This document shows, piece after piece, positions 10,882 through 23,517 of a stretch of 64,000 bases of DNA; the first letter of the stretch is position 1, and the number at the start of each line of letters is the position of its first letter. Source of the DNA: Auanema rhodensis (taxonomy: Eukaryota > Nematoda > Chromadorea > Rhabditida > Rhabditidae); contig OZ059897.1 in the NCBI GenBank assembly GCA_964057225.1, forward strand, positions 21,080,001 to 21,144,000, read 5' to 3'. Below the pieces are notes generated by a model, which searched no databases, had not been told where the DNA came from, and saw only the letters and a program-made list of their open reading frames with translations. The translations under genes were made by a program, and so were the position numbers.

Positions 10882-11934
10882 AAAAATTAGTTATGATCGT
10901 TTGAAAAATGATGCATTAGTGTATGTTGAGTTTCCATGTACACTCAACATTGCTTCCAAAAACATTTTGACAAAAATTTTTTCGAAAAATTTCAAAATAA
11001 TTTAGCAAAAAGTAGATGTTTTTAGATTTTATTTTTCAAGGCAAAGACGATGGACAATGTTATTCAACGAAAAAATTAATTCTTCAGGGTGAAAATCGAG
11101 GATATAAGTGTGAACTTATATCAGTTGATATCTCGGTGCATTTTTAAGCTAGCGCAAATCTGATAACACAGATCGACGCAGCTTAAAAATCCGCATCGAA
11201 TGCACTATACTACATTGAGAAACGCTTGTTACAAAAATAAGTTATGATCGTTTGAAAAATGATGCATTAGTGTATGTTGAGTTTCCATGTACACTCAACA
11301 TTGCTTCCAAAAACATTTTGACAAAAATTTTTTCGAAAAATTTCAAAATAATTTAGCAAAAAGTAGATGTTTTCAGATTCCATTCTTCAAGGCAAAGACG
11401 ATGGACAATGTTATTCAACGAAAAAATTAATTCTTCAGGGTGAAAATCGAGGATATAAGTGTGAACTTATATCAGTTGATATCTCGGTGCATTTTTAAGC
11501 TAGCGCACATCTGATAACACAGATCGACGCAGCTTAAAAATCCGCATCGAATGCACTGTACTACATTGAAGAACGCTTAATACAAAAATTAGTTATGATC
11601 GTTTGAAAAATGATGCATTAGTGTATGTTGAGTTTCCATGTACACTCAACATTGCTTCCAAAAACATTTTGACAAAAATTTTTTCGAAAAATTTCAAAAT
11701 AATTTAGCAAAAAGTAGATGTTTTTAGATTTTATTTTTCAAGGCAAAGACGATGGACAATGTTATTCAACGAAAAAATTAATTCTTCAGGGTGAAAATCG
11801 AGGATATAAGTGTGAACTTATATCAGTTGATATCTCGGTGCATTTTTAAGCTAGCGCAAATCTGATAACACAGATCGACGCAGCTTAAAAATCCGCATCG
11901 AATGCACTATACTACATTGAGAAACGCTTGTTAC
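10531..11934. repeat. Dimeric HOR, 702 bp x 2
   Basis: Monomers at 10531 and 11233 both have C142, CCATTCTTC and CTGTACT. Monomers at 10882 and 11584 both have GATTTTATTTTT and tail CGCTTGTTAC. The only difference I noticed is GCGCACATC in monomer 11233. Confidence 0.85.
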
Positions 11935-12285
11935 AAAAATAAGTTATGATCGTTTGAAAAATGATGCATTAGTGTATGTTGAGTTTCCATGTACACTCAA
12001 CATTGCTTCCAAAAACATTTTGACAAAAATTTTTTCGAAAAATTTCAAAATAATTTAGCAAAAAGTAGATGTTTTCAGATTCCCTTTTTCAAGGCAAAGA
12101 CGATGGACAATGTTATTCAACGAAAAAATTAATTCTTCAGGGTGAAAATCGAGGATATAAGTGTGAACTTATATCAGTTGATATCTCGGTGCATTTTTAA
12201 GCTAGCGCAAATCTGATAACACAGATCGACGCAGCTTAAAAATCCGGATCGAATGCACTATACTACATTGAAGAACGCTTAATAC
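11935..12285. repeat. Bridging monomer 35
   Basis: It has A7, C142, C150, G313 and tail GAAGAACG. It combines the 5' part of the preceding dimer's first monomer (A7, C142) with a C150/G313 3' part, and looks like a crossover product between the two flanking HOR families. Confidence 0.55.
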
Positions 12286-14040
12286 AAAAATAAGTTATGA
12301 TCGTTTGAAAAATGATGCATTAGTGTATGTTGAGTTTCCATGTACACTCAACATTGCTTCCAAAAACATTTTGACAAAAATTTTTTCGAAAAATTTCAAA
12401 CTAATTTAGCAAAAAGTAGATGTTTTCAGATTCCCTTTTTCAAGGCAAAGACGATGGACAATGTTATTCAACGAAAAAATTAATTCTTCAGGGTGAAAAT
12501 CGAGGATACAAGTGTGAACTTATATCAGTTGATATCTCGGTGCATTTTTAAGCTAGCGCAAATCTGATAACACAGATCGACGCAGCTTAAAAATCCGGAT
12601 CGAATGCACTATACTACATTAAGAAACGCTTGATACAAAAATAAGTTATGATCGTTTGAAAAATGATGCATTAGTGTATGTTGAGTTTCCATGTACACTC
12701 AACATTGCTTCCAAAAACATTTTGACAAAAATTTTTTCGAAAAATTTCAAAATAATTTAGCAAAAAGTAGATGTTTTTAGATTCCTTTTTTCAAGGCAAA
12801 GACGATGGACAATGTTATTCAACGAAAAAATTAATTCTTCAGGGTGAAAAGCGAGGATATAAGTGTGAACTTATATCAGTTGATATCTCGGTGCATTTTT
12901 AAGCTAGCGCAAATCTGATAACACAGATCGACGCAGCTTAAAAATCCGCATCGAATGCACTACACTACATTGAAGAACGCTTAATACAAAAATTAGTTAT
13001 GATCGTTTGAAAAATGATGCATTAGTGTATGTTGAGTTTCCATGTACACTCAACATTGCTTCCAAAAACATTTTGACAAAAATTTTTTCGAAAAATTTCA
13101 AAATAATTTAGCAAAAAGTAAATGTTTTTAGATTCCTTTTTTCAAGGCAAAGACGATGGACAATGTTATTCAACGAAAAAATTAATTCTTCAGGGTGAAA
13201 ATCGAGGATATAAGTGTGAACTTATATCAGTTGATATCTCGGTGCATTTTTAAGCTAGCGCAAATCTGATAACACAGATCGACGCAGCTTAAAAATCCGG
13301 ATCGAATGCACTATACTACATTGAAGAACGCTCAATACAAAAATAAGTTATGATCGTTTGAAAAATGATGCATTAGTGTATGTTGAGTTTCCATGTACAC
13401 TCAACATTGCTTCCAAAAACATTTTGACAAAAATTTTTTCGAAAAATTTCAAAATAATTTAGCAAAAAGTAGATGTTTTTAGATTCCATTTTTCAAGGCA
13501 AAGACGATGGACAATGTTATTCAACGAAAAAATTAATTCTTCAGGGTGAAAATCGAGGATATAAGTGTGAACTTATATCAGTTGATATCTCGGTGCATTT
13601 TTAAGCTAGCGCAAATCTGATAACACAGATCGACGCAGCTTAAAAATCCGCATCGAATGCACTATACTACATTGAGAAACGCTTGTTACAAAAATAAGTT
13701 ATGATCGTTTGAAAAATGATGCATTAGTGTATGTTGAGTTTCCATGTACACTCAACATTGCTTCCAAAAACATTTTGACAAAAATTTTTTCGAAAAATTT
13801 CAAACTAATTTAGCAAAAAGTAGATGTTTTTAGATTCCTTTTTTCAAGGCAAAGACGATGGACAATGTTATTCAACGAAAAAATTAATTCTTCAGGGTGA
13901 AAATCGAGGATATAAGTGTGAACTTATATCAGTTGATATCTCGGTGCATTTTTAAGCTAGCGCAAATCTGATAACACAGATCGACGCAGCTTAAAAATCC
14001 GGATCGAATGCACTATACTACATTAAGAAACGCTTAATAC
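12286..14040. repeat. Second pentameric HOR, copy 1 (1755 bp)
   Basis: Order: A7/C116/C142/C150/G313 with tail AAGAAACGCTTGATAC (12286); CTACACT (12637); GTAAATG at 131-137 (12988); A7/A150 with tail CTTGTTAC (13339); A7/C116/G313 (13690). Private changes here are GATACAAG in the first, AAAAGCGAGG in the second and CTCAATAC in the third. Confidence 0.8.
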
Positions 14041-15795
14041 AAAAATAAGTTATGATCGTTTGAAAAATGATGCATTAGTGTATGTTGAGTTTCCATGTAC
14101 ACTCAACATTGCTTCCAAAAACATTTTGACAAAAATTTTTTCGAAAAATTTCAAACTAATTTAGCAAAAAGTAGATGTTTTCAGATTCCCTTTTTCAAGG
14201 CAAAGACGATGGACAATGTTATTCAACGAAAAAATTAATTCTTCAGGGTGAAAATCGAGGATATAAGTGTGAACTTATATCAGTTGATATCTCGGTGCAT
14301 TTTTAAGCTAGCGCAAATCTGATAACACAGATCGACGCAGCTTAAAAATCCGGATCGAATGCACTATACTACATTAAGAAACGCTTGATACAAAAATTAG
14401 TTATGATCGTTTGAAAAATGATGCATTAGTGTATGTTGAGTTTCCATGTACACTCAACATTGCTTCCAAAAACATTTTGACAAAAATTTTTTCGAAAAAT
14501 TTCAAAATAATTTAGCAAAAAGTAGATGTTTTTAGATTCCTTTTTTCAAGGCAAAGACGATGGACAATGTTATTCAACGAAAAAATTAATTCTTCAGGGT
14601 GAAAATCGAGGATATAAGTGTGAACTTATATCAGTTGATATCTCGGTGCATTTTTAAGCTAGCGCAAATCTGATAACACAGATCGACGCAGCTTAAAAAT
14701 CCGCATCGAATGCACTACACTACATTGAAGAACGCTTAATACAAAAATTAGTTATGATCGTTTGAAAAATGATGCATTAGTGTATGTTGAGTTTCCATGT
14801 ACACTCAACATTGCTTCCAAAAACATTTTGACAAAAATTTTTTCGAAAAATTTCAAAATAATTTAGCAAAAAGTAAATGTTTTTAGATTCCTTTTTTCAA
14901 GGCAAAGACGATGGACAATGTTATTCAACGAAAAAATTAATTCTTCAGGGTGAAAATCGAGGATATAAGTGTGAACTTATATCAGTTGATATCTCGGTGC
15001 ATTTTTAAGCTAGCGCAAATCTGATAACACAGATCGACGCAGCTTAAAAATCCGGATCGAATGCACTATACTACATTGAAGAACGCTTAATACAAAAATA
15101 AGTTATGATCGTTTGAAAAATGATGCATTAGTGTATGTTGAGTTTCCATGTACACTCAACATTGCTTCCAAAAACATTTTGACAAAAATTTTTTCGAAAA
15201 ATTTCAAAATAATTTAGCAAAAAGTAGATGTTTTTAGATTCCATTTTTCAAGGCAAAGACGATGGACAATATTATTCAACGAAAAAATTAATTCTTCAGG
15301 GTGAAAATCGAGGATATAAGTGTGAACTTATATCAGTTGATATCTCGGTGCATTTTTAAGCTAGCGCAAATCTGATAACACAGATCGACGCAGCTTAAAA
15401 ATCCGCATCGAATGCACTATACCACATTGAGAAACGCTTGTTACAAAAATAAGTTATGATCGTTTGAAAAATGATGCATTAGTGTATGTTGAGTTTCCAT
15501 GTACACTCAACATTGCTTCCAAAAACATTTTGACAAAAATTTTTTCGAAAAATTTCAAACTAATTTAGCAAAAAGTAGATGTTTTTAGATTCCCTTTTTC
15601 AAGGCAAAGACGATGGACAATGTTATTCAACGAAAAAATTAATTCTTCAGGGTGAAAATCGAGGATATAAGGGTGAACTTATATCAGTTGATATCTCGGT
15701 GCATTTTTAAGCTAGCGCAAATCTGATAACACAGATCGACGCAGCTTAAAAATCCGGATCGAATGCACTATACTACATTGAAGAACGCTTAATAC
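14041..15795. repeat. Second pentameric HOR, copy 2 (1755 bp)
   Basis: Monomers at 14041, 14392, 14743 and 15094 repeat the markers of 12286, 12637, 12988 and 13339, including CTACACT and GTAAATG. The fifth (15445) shares C116 and G313 with 13690 but has C150, a GAAGAACG tail and a private G228 (AAGGGTGAAC). Monomer 15094 has private CAATATTATT and CTATACCAC. Confidence 0.8.
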
Positions 15796-18700
15796 AAAAA
15801 TAAGTTATGATCGTTTGAAAAATGATGCATTAGTGTATGTTGAGTTTCCATGTACACTCAACATTGCTTCCAAAAACATTTTGACAAAAATTTTTTCGAA
15901 AAATTTCAAAATAATTTAGCAAAAAGTAGATGTTTTTAGATTCCATTTTTCAAGGCAAAGACGATGGACAATGTTATTCAACGAAAAAATTAATTCTTCA
16001 GGGTGAAAATCGAGGATATAAGTGTGAACTTATATCAGTTGATATCTCGGTGCATTTTTAAGCTAGCGCAAATCTGATAACACAGATCGACGCAGCTTAA
16101 AAATCCGGATCGAATGCACTATACTACATTAAGAAACGCTTGATACAAAAATTAGTTATGATCGTTTGAAAAATGATGCATTAGTGTATGTTGAGTTTCC
16201 ATGTACACTCAACATTGCTTCCAAAAACATTTTGACAAAAATTTTTTCGAAAAATTTCAAAATAATTTAGCAAAAAGTAGATGTTTTTAGATTCCTTTTT
16301 TCAAGGCAAAGACGATGGACAATGTTATTCAACGAAAAAATTAATTCTTCAGGGTGAAAATCGAGGATATAAGTGTGAACTTATATCAGTTGATATCTCG
16401 GTGCATTTTTAAGCTAGCGCAAATCTGATAACACAGATCGACGCAGCTTAAAAATCCGCATCGAATGCACTATACTACATTGAAGAACGCTTAATACAAA
16501 AATTAGTTATGATCGTTTGAAAAATGATGCATTAGTGTATGTTGAGTTTCCATGTACACTCAACATTGCTTCCAAAAACATTTTGACAAAAATTTTTTCG
16601 AAAAATTTCAAAATAATTTAGCAAAAAGTAGATGTTTTTAGATCCCATTTTTCAAGGCAAAGACGATGGACAATGTTATTCAACGAAAAAATTAATTCTT
16701 CAGGGTGAAAATCGAGGATATAAGTGTGAACTTATATCAGTTGATATCTCGGTGCATTTTTAAGCTAGCGCAAATCTGATAACACAGATCGACGCAGCTT
16801 AAAAATCCGCATCGAATGCACTATACTACATTGAGAAACGCTTGTTACAAAAATAAGTTATGATCGTTTGAAAAATGATGCATTAGTGTATGTTGAGTTT
16901 CCATGTACACTCAACATTGCTTCCAAAAACATTTTGACAAAAATTTTTTCGAAAAATTTCAAAATAATTTAGCAAAAAGTAGATGTTTTTAGATTCCCTT
17001 TTTCAAGGCAAAGACGATGGACAATGTTATTCAACGAAAAAATTAATTCTTCAGGGTGAAAATCGAGGATATAAGTGTGAACTTATATCAGTTGATATCT
17101 CGGTGCATTTTTAAGCTAGCGCAAATCTGATAACACAGATCGACGCAGCTTAAAAATCCGCATCGAATGCACTATACTACATTGAGAAACTCTTGTTACA
17201 AAAATAAGTTATGATCGTTTGAAAAATGATGCATCAGTGTATGTTGAGTTTCCATGTACACTCAACATTGCTTCCAAAAACATTTTGACAAAAATTTTTT
17301 CGAAAAATTTCAAAATAATTTAGCAAAAAGTAGATGTTTTTAGATTCCTTTTTTCAAGGCAAAGACGATGGACAATGTTATTCAACGAAAAAATTAATTC
17401 TTCAGGGTGAAAATCGAGGATATAAGTGTGAACTTATATCAGTTGATATCTCGGTGCATTTTTAAGCTAGCGCAAATCTGATAACACAGATCGACGCAGC
17501 TTAAAAATCCGGATCGAATGCACTATACTACATTAAGAAACGCTTGATACAAAAATTAGTTATGATCGTTTGAAAAATGATGCATTAGTGTATGTTGAGT
17601 TTCCATGTACACTCAACATTGCTTCCAAAAACATTTTGACAAAAATTTTTTCGAAAAATTTCAAAATAATTTAGCAAAAAGTAGATGTTTTTAGATTCCT
17701 TTTTTCAAGGCAAAGACGATGGACAATGTTATTCAACGAAAAAATTAATTCTTCAGGGTGAAAATCGAGGATATAAGAGTGAACTTATATCAGTTGATAT
17801 CTCGGTGCATTTTTAAGCTAGCGCAAATCTGATAACACAGATCGACGCAGCTTAAAAATCCGGATCGATTGCACTATACTACATTAAGAAACGCTTGATA
17901 CAAAAATTAGTTATGATCGTTTGAAAAATGATGCATTAGTGTATGTTGAGTTTCCATGTACACTCAACATTGCTTCCAAAAACATTTTGACAAAAATTTT
18001 TTCGAAAAATTTCAAAATAATTTAGCAAAAAGTAGATGTTTTTAGATTCCTTTTTTCAAGGCAAAGACGATGGACAATGTTATTCAACGAAAAAATTAAT
18101 TCTTCAGGGTGAAAATCGAGGATATAAGTGTGAACTTATATCAGTTGATATCTCGGTGCATTTTTAAGCTAGCGCAAATCTGATAACACAGATCGACGCA
18201 GCTTAAAAATCCGCATCGAATGCACTATACTACATTGAAGAACGCTTAATACAAAAATTAGTTATGATCGTTTGAAAAATGATGCATTAGTGTATGTTGA
18301 GTTTCCATGTACACTCAACATTGCTTCCAAAAACATTTTGACAAAAATTTTTTCGAAAAATTTCAAAATAATTTAGCAAAAAGTAGATGTTTTTAGATTC
18401 CTTTTTTCAAGGCAAAGACGATGGACAATGTTATTCAACGAAAAAATTAATTCTTCAGGGTGAAAATCGAGGATATAAGTGTGAACTTATATCAGTTGAT
18501 ATCTCGGTGCATTTTTAAGCTAGCGCAAATCTGATAACACAGATCGACGCAGCTTAAAAATCCGGATCGAATGCACTATACTACATTGAAGAACGCTTAA
18601 TACAAAAATTAGTTATGATCGTTTGAAAAATGATGCATTAGTGTATGTTGAGTTTCCATGTACACTCAACATTGCTTCCAAAAACATTTTGACAAAAATT

Positions 18701-18954
18701 TTTTCGAAAAATTTCAAAATAATTTAGCAAAAAGTAGATGTTTTTAGATTCCATTTTTCAAGGCAAAGACGATGAACAATGTTATTCAACGAAAAAATTA
18801 ATTCTTCAGGGTGAAAATCGAGGATATAAGTGTGAACTTATATCAGTTGATATCTCGGTGCATTTTTAAGCTAGCGCAAATCTGATAACACAGATCGACG
18901 CAGCTTAAAAATCCGGATCGAATGCACTATACTACATTAAGAAACGCTTGATAC
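15796..18954. repeat. Left-domain monomers 46-54, mixed order
   Basis: Tail AAGAAACGCTTGATAC occurs at 15796, 17200, 17551 and 18604. GATCCC recurs at 16498 and C36 at 17200. Monomer 17551 is the W type: A228 (AAGAGTGAAC) plus GATCGATTGC at 314-323. It is followed at 17902 by a C313/GAAGAACG monomer. This W pair reappears inside the right domain at 34400 and 40367. Monomer 18604 has private GATGAAC. No clean HOR period was found in this block. Confidence 0.75.
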
Positions 18955-19305
18955 AAAAATTAGTTATGATCGTTTGAAAAATGATGCATTAGTGTATGTT
19001 GAGTTTCCATGTACACTCAACATTGCTTCCAAAAACATTTTGACAAAATTTTTTTCGAAAAATTTCAAAATAATTTAGCAAAAAGTAGATGTTTTTAGAT
19101 TCCTTTTTTCAAGGCAAAGACGATAGACAATGTTATTCAACGAAAAAATTAATTCTTCAGGGTGAAAATCGAGGATATAAGTGTGAACTTATATCAGTTG
19201 ATATCTCGGTGCATTTTTAAGCTAGCGCAAATCTGATAACACAGATCGAAGCAGCTTAAAAATTCGCATCGAATGCACTATACTACATTAAAAAACGCTT
19301 AATAC
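18955..19305. repeat. Transitional monomer 55 at domain boundary
   Basis: It keeps T150, G159 and C184 as in the left domain but already ends in AAAAAACGCTTAATAC, the right-domain tail. It also has A171 (GATAGAC), otherwise only in monomers 1 and 3, and private changes at the AAAAT/T junction near 95, GATCGAAGC and AATTCGCAT. The excess of private changes suggests an old, less homogenised copy. Confidence 0.65.
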
Positions 19306-20709
19306 AAAAATTAGTTATGATCGTTTGAAAAATGATGCATTAGTGTATGTTGAGTTTCCATGTACACTCAACATTGCTTCCAAAAACATTTTGACAAAAA
19401 TTTTTTCGAAAAATTTCAAAATAATTTAGCAAAAAGTAGATGTTTTTAGATTCCTTTTTTCAAAGCAAAGACGATGGACAATGTTATTCAACGAAAAAAT
19501 TAATTCTTCAGGGTGAAAATCGAGGATATAAGTGTGAACTTATATCAGTTGATATCTCGGTGCATTTTTAAGCTAGCGCAAATCTGATAACACAGATCGA
19601 CGCAGCTTAAAAATCCGCATCGAATGCACTATAATACATTAAAAAACGCTTAATACAAAAATTAGTTATGATCGTTTGAAAAATGATGCATTAGTGTATG
19701 TTGAGTTTCCATGTACACTCAACATTGCTTCCAAAAACATTTTGACAAAAATTTTTTCGAGAAATTTCAAAATAATTTAGCAAAAAGTAGATGTTTTTAG
19801 ATTCCTTTTTTCAAAGCAAAGACGATGGACAATGTTATTCAACGAAAAAATTAATTCTTCAGGGTGAAAATCGAGGATATAAGTGTGAACTTATATCAGT
19901 TGATATCTCGGTGCATTTTTAAGCTAGCGCAAATCTGATAACACAGATCGACGCAGCTTAAAATTCCGCATCGAATGCACTATACTACATTGAGAAACGC
20001 TTAATACAAAAATTAGTTATGATCGTTTGAAAAATGATGCATTAGTGTATGTTGAGTTTCCATGTACACTCAACATTGCTTCCAAAAACATTTTGACAAA
20101 AATTTTTTCGAAAAATTTCAAGATAATTTAGCAAAAAGTAGATGTTTTTAGATTCCTTTTTTCAAGGCAAAGACGATGGACAATGTTATTTAACGAAAAA
20201 ATTAATTCTTCAGGGTGAAAATCGAGGATATAAGTGTAAACTTATATCAGTTGATATCTCGGTGCATTTTTAAGCTAGCGCAAATCTGATAACACAGATC
20301 GACGCAGCTTAAAAATCCGCATCGAATGCACTATACTACATTGAGAAACGCTTAATACAAAAATTAGTTATGATCGTTTGAAAAATGATGCATTAGTGTA
20401 TGTTGAGTTTCCATGTACACTCAACATTGCTTCCAAAAACATTTTGACAAAAATTTTTTCGAAAAATTTCAAAATAATTTAGCAAAAAGTAGATGTTTTT
20501 AGATTCCTTTTTTCAAAGCAAAGACGATGGACAATGTTATTCAACGAAAAAATTAATTCTTCAGGGTGAAAATCGAGGATATAAGTGTGAACTTATATCA
20601 GTTGATATCTCGGTGCATTTTTAAGCTAGCGTAAATCTGATAACACAAATCGACGCAGCTTAAAAATCCGCATCGAATGCACTATACTACATTGAGAAAA
20701 GCTTAATAC
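19306..20709. repeat. Right-domain monomers 56-59: Q, Q, S-like, Q-TA
   Basis: The first two are Q types with private changes (CTATAATAC in 19306; G105 and TTAAAATTCC in 19657). Monomer 20008 has G115, T184 and A231 but no extra T, so it resembles an ancestor of S. Monomer 20359 is Q with T274+A290 and the HindIII tail. Confidence 0.75.
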
Positions 20710-23517
20710 AAAAATTAGTTATGATCGTTTGAAAAATGATGCATTAGTGTATGTTGAGTTTCCATGTACACTCAACATTGCTTCCAAAAACATTTTGACA
20801 AAAATTGTTTCGAAAAATTTCAAAATAATTTAGCAAAAAGTAGATGTTTTTAGATTCCTTTTTTCAAGGCAAAGACGATGGACAATGTTATTTAACGAAA
20901 AAATTAATTCTTCAGGGTGAAAATCGAGGATATAAGTGTGAACTTATATCAGTTGATATCTCGGTGCATTTTTAAGCTAGCGCAAATCTGATAACACAGA
21001 TCGACGCAGCTTAAAAATCCGCATCGAATGCACTATACTACATTAAAAAACGCTTAATACAAAAATTAGTTATGATCGTTTGAAAAATGATGCATTAGTG
21101 TATGTTGAGTTTCCATGTACACTCAACATTGCTTCCAAAAACATTTTGACAAAAATTTTTTCGAAAAATTTCAAAATAATTTAGCAAAAAGTAGATGTTT
21201 TTAGATTCCTTTTTTCAAGGCAAAGACGATGGACAATGTTATTTAACGAAAAAATTAATTCTTCAGGGTGAAAATCGAGGATATAAGTGTGAACTTATAT
21301 CAGTTGATATCTCGGTGCATTTTTAAGCTAGCGTAAATCTGATAACACAAATCGACGCAGCTTAAAAATCCGCATCGAATGCACTATACTACATTGAGAA
21401 AAGCTTAATACAAAAATTAGTTATGATCGTTTGAAAAATGATGCATTAGTGTATGTTGAGTTTCCATGTACACTCAACATTGCTTCCAAAAACATTTTGA
21501 CAAAAATTGTTTCGAAAAATTTCAAAATAATTTAGCAAAAAGTAGATGTTTTTAGATTCCTTTTTTCAAGGCAAAGACGATGGACAATGTTATTTAACGA
21601 AAAAATTAATTCTTCAGGGTGAAAATCGAGGATATAAGTGTGAACTTATATCAGTTGATATCTCGGTGCATTTTTAAGCTAGCGCAAATCTGATAACACA
21701 GATCGACGCAGCTTAAAAATCCGCATCGAATGCACTATACTACATTAAAAAACGCTTAATACAAAAATTAGTTATGATCGTTTGAAAAATGATGCATTAG
21801 TGTATGTTGAGTTTCCATGTACACTCAACATTGCTTCCAAAAACATTTTGACAAAAATTTTTTCGAAAAATTTCAAAATAATTTAGCAAAAAGTAGATGT
21901 TTTTAGATTCCTTTTTTCAAAGCAAAGACGATGGACAATGTTATTCAACGAAAAAATTAATTCTTCAGGGTGAAAATCGAGGATATAAGTGTGAACTTAT
22001 ATCAGTTGATATCTCGGTGCATTTTTAAGCTAGCGCAAATCTGATAACACAGATCGACGCAGCTTAAAAATCCGCATCGAATGCACTATACTACATTAAA
22101 AAACGCTTAATACAAAAATTAGTTATGATCGTTTGAAAAATGATGCATTAGTGTATGTTGAGTTTTCATGTACACTCAACATTGCTTCCAAAAACATTTT
22201 GACAAAAATTTTTTCGAAAAATTTCAAAATAATTTAGCAAAAAGTAGATGTTTTTAGATTCCTTTTTTCAAGGCAAAGACGATGGACAATGTTATTTAAC
22301 GAAAAAATTAATTCTTCAGGGTGAAAATCGAGGATATAAGTGTGAACTTATATCAGTTGATATCTCGGTGCATTTTTAAGCTAGCGTAAATCTGATAACA
22401 CAAATCGACGCAGCTTAAAAATCCGCATCGAATGCACTATACTACATTGAGAAAAGCTTAATACAAAAATTAGTTATGATCGTTTGAAAAATGATGCATT
22501 AGTGTATGTTGAGTTTCCATGTACACTCAACATTGCTTCCAAAAACATTTTGACAAAAATTGTTTCGAAAAATTTCAAAATAATTTAGCAAAAAGTAGAT
22601 GTTTTTAGATTCCTTTTTTCAAGGCAAAGACGATGGACAATGTTATTTAACGAAAAAATTAATTCTTCAGGGTGAAAATCGAGGATATAAGTGTGAACTT
22701 ATATCAGTTGATATCTCGGTGCATTTTTAAGCTAGCGCAAATCTGATAACACAGATCGACGCAGCTTAAAAATCCGCATCGAATGCACTATACTACATTA
22801 AAAAACGCTTAATACAAAAATTAGTTATGATCGTTTGAAAAATGATGCATTAGTGTACGTTGAGTTTCCATGTACACTCAATATTGCTTCCAAAAACATT
22901 TTGACAAAAATTTTTTCGAAAAATTTCAAAATAATTTAGCAAAAAGTAGATGTTTTTAGATTCCTTTTTTCAAAGCAAAGACGATGGACAATGTTATTCA
23001 ACGAAAAAATTAATTCTTCAGGGTGAAAATCGAGGATATAAGTGTGAACTTATATCAGTTGATATCTCGGTGCATTTTTAAGCTAGCGTAAATCTGATAA
23101 CACAAATCGACGCAGCTTAAAAATCCGCATCGAATGCACTATACTACATTGAGAAAAGCTTAATACAAAAATTAGTTATGATCGTTTGAAAAATGATGCA
23201 TTAGTGTATGTTGAGTTTCCATGTACACTCAACATTGCTTCCAAAAACATTTTGACAAAAATTGTTTCGAAAAATTTCAAAATAATTTAGCAAAAAGTAG
23301 ATGTTTTTAGATTCCTTTTTTCAAGGCAAAGACGATGGACAATGTTATTTAACGAAAAAATTAATTCTTCAGGGTGAAAATCGAGGATATAAGTGTAAAC
23401 TTATATCAGTTGATATCTCGGTGCATTTTTAAGCTAGCGCAAATCTGATAACACAGATCGACGCAGCTTAAAAATCCGCATCGAATGCACTATACTACAT
23501 TGAGAAACGCTTAATAC
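20710..23517. repeat. Alternating P and T274/A290 monomers (60-67)
   Basis: P (20710), V (21061), P (21412), Q (21763), V-like with T53 (22114), P (22465), Q-TA (22816), P-A (23167). A T274+A290 monomer ending in the HindIII tail is regularly followed by a P monomer, giving a 702-bp rhythm interrupted by the Q at 21763. Monomer 22816 has two private changes in dyad 1 (GTACGTTG and CTCAATATT). Confidence 0.75.

Larger units (their letters stand above)
1..18954. repeat. Left domain of the array (monomers 1-54)
   Basis: Markers largely confined to this stretch are A7 (AAAAATAAG, last in the monomer at 17200), C36 (GCATCAG), C116 (TCAAACTAAT), C142 (TTTTCAG), A, C or TTTA forms around 148-150, G313 (CCGGATCG), and tails GAAGAACG or CTTGTTAC. 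Right-domain markers G98, A159, T184 and A231 are absent. All monomers here are 351 bp; I found no indel. Confidence 0.88.
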
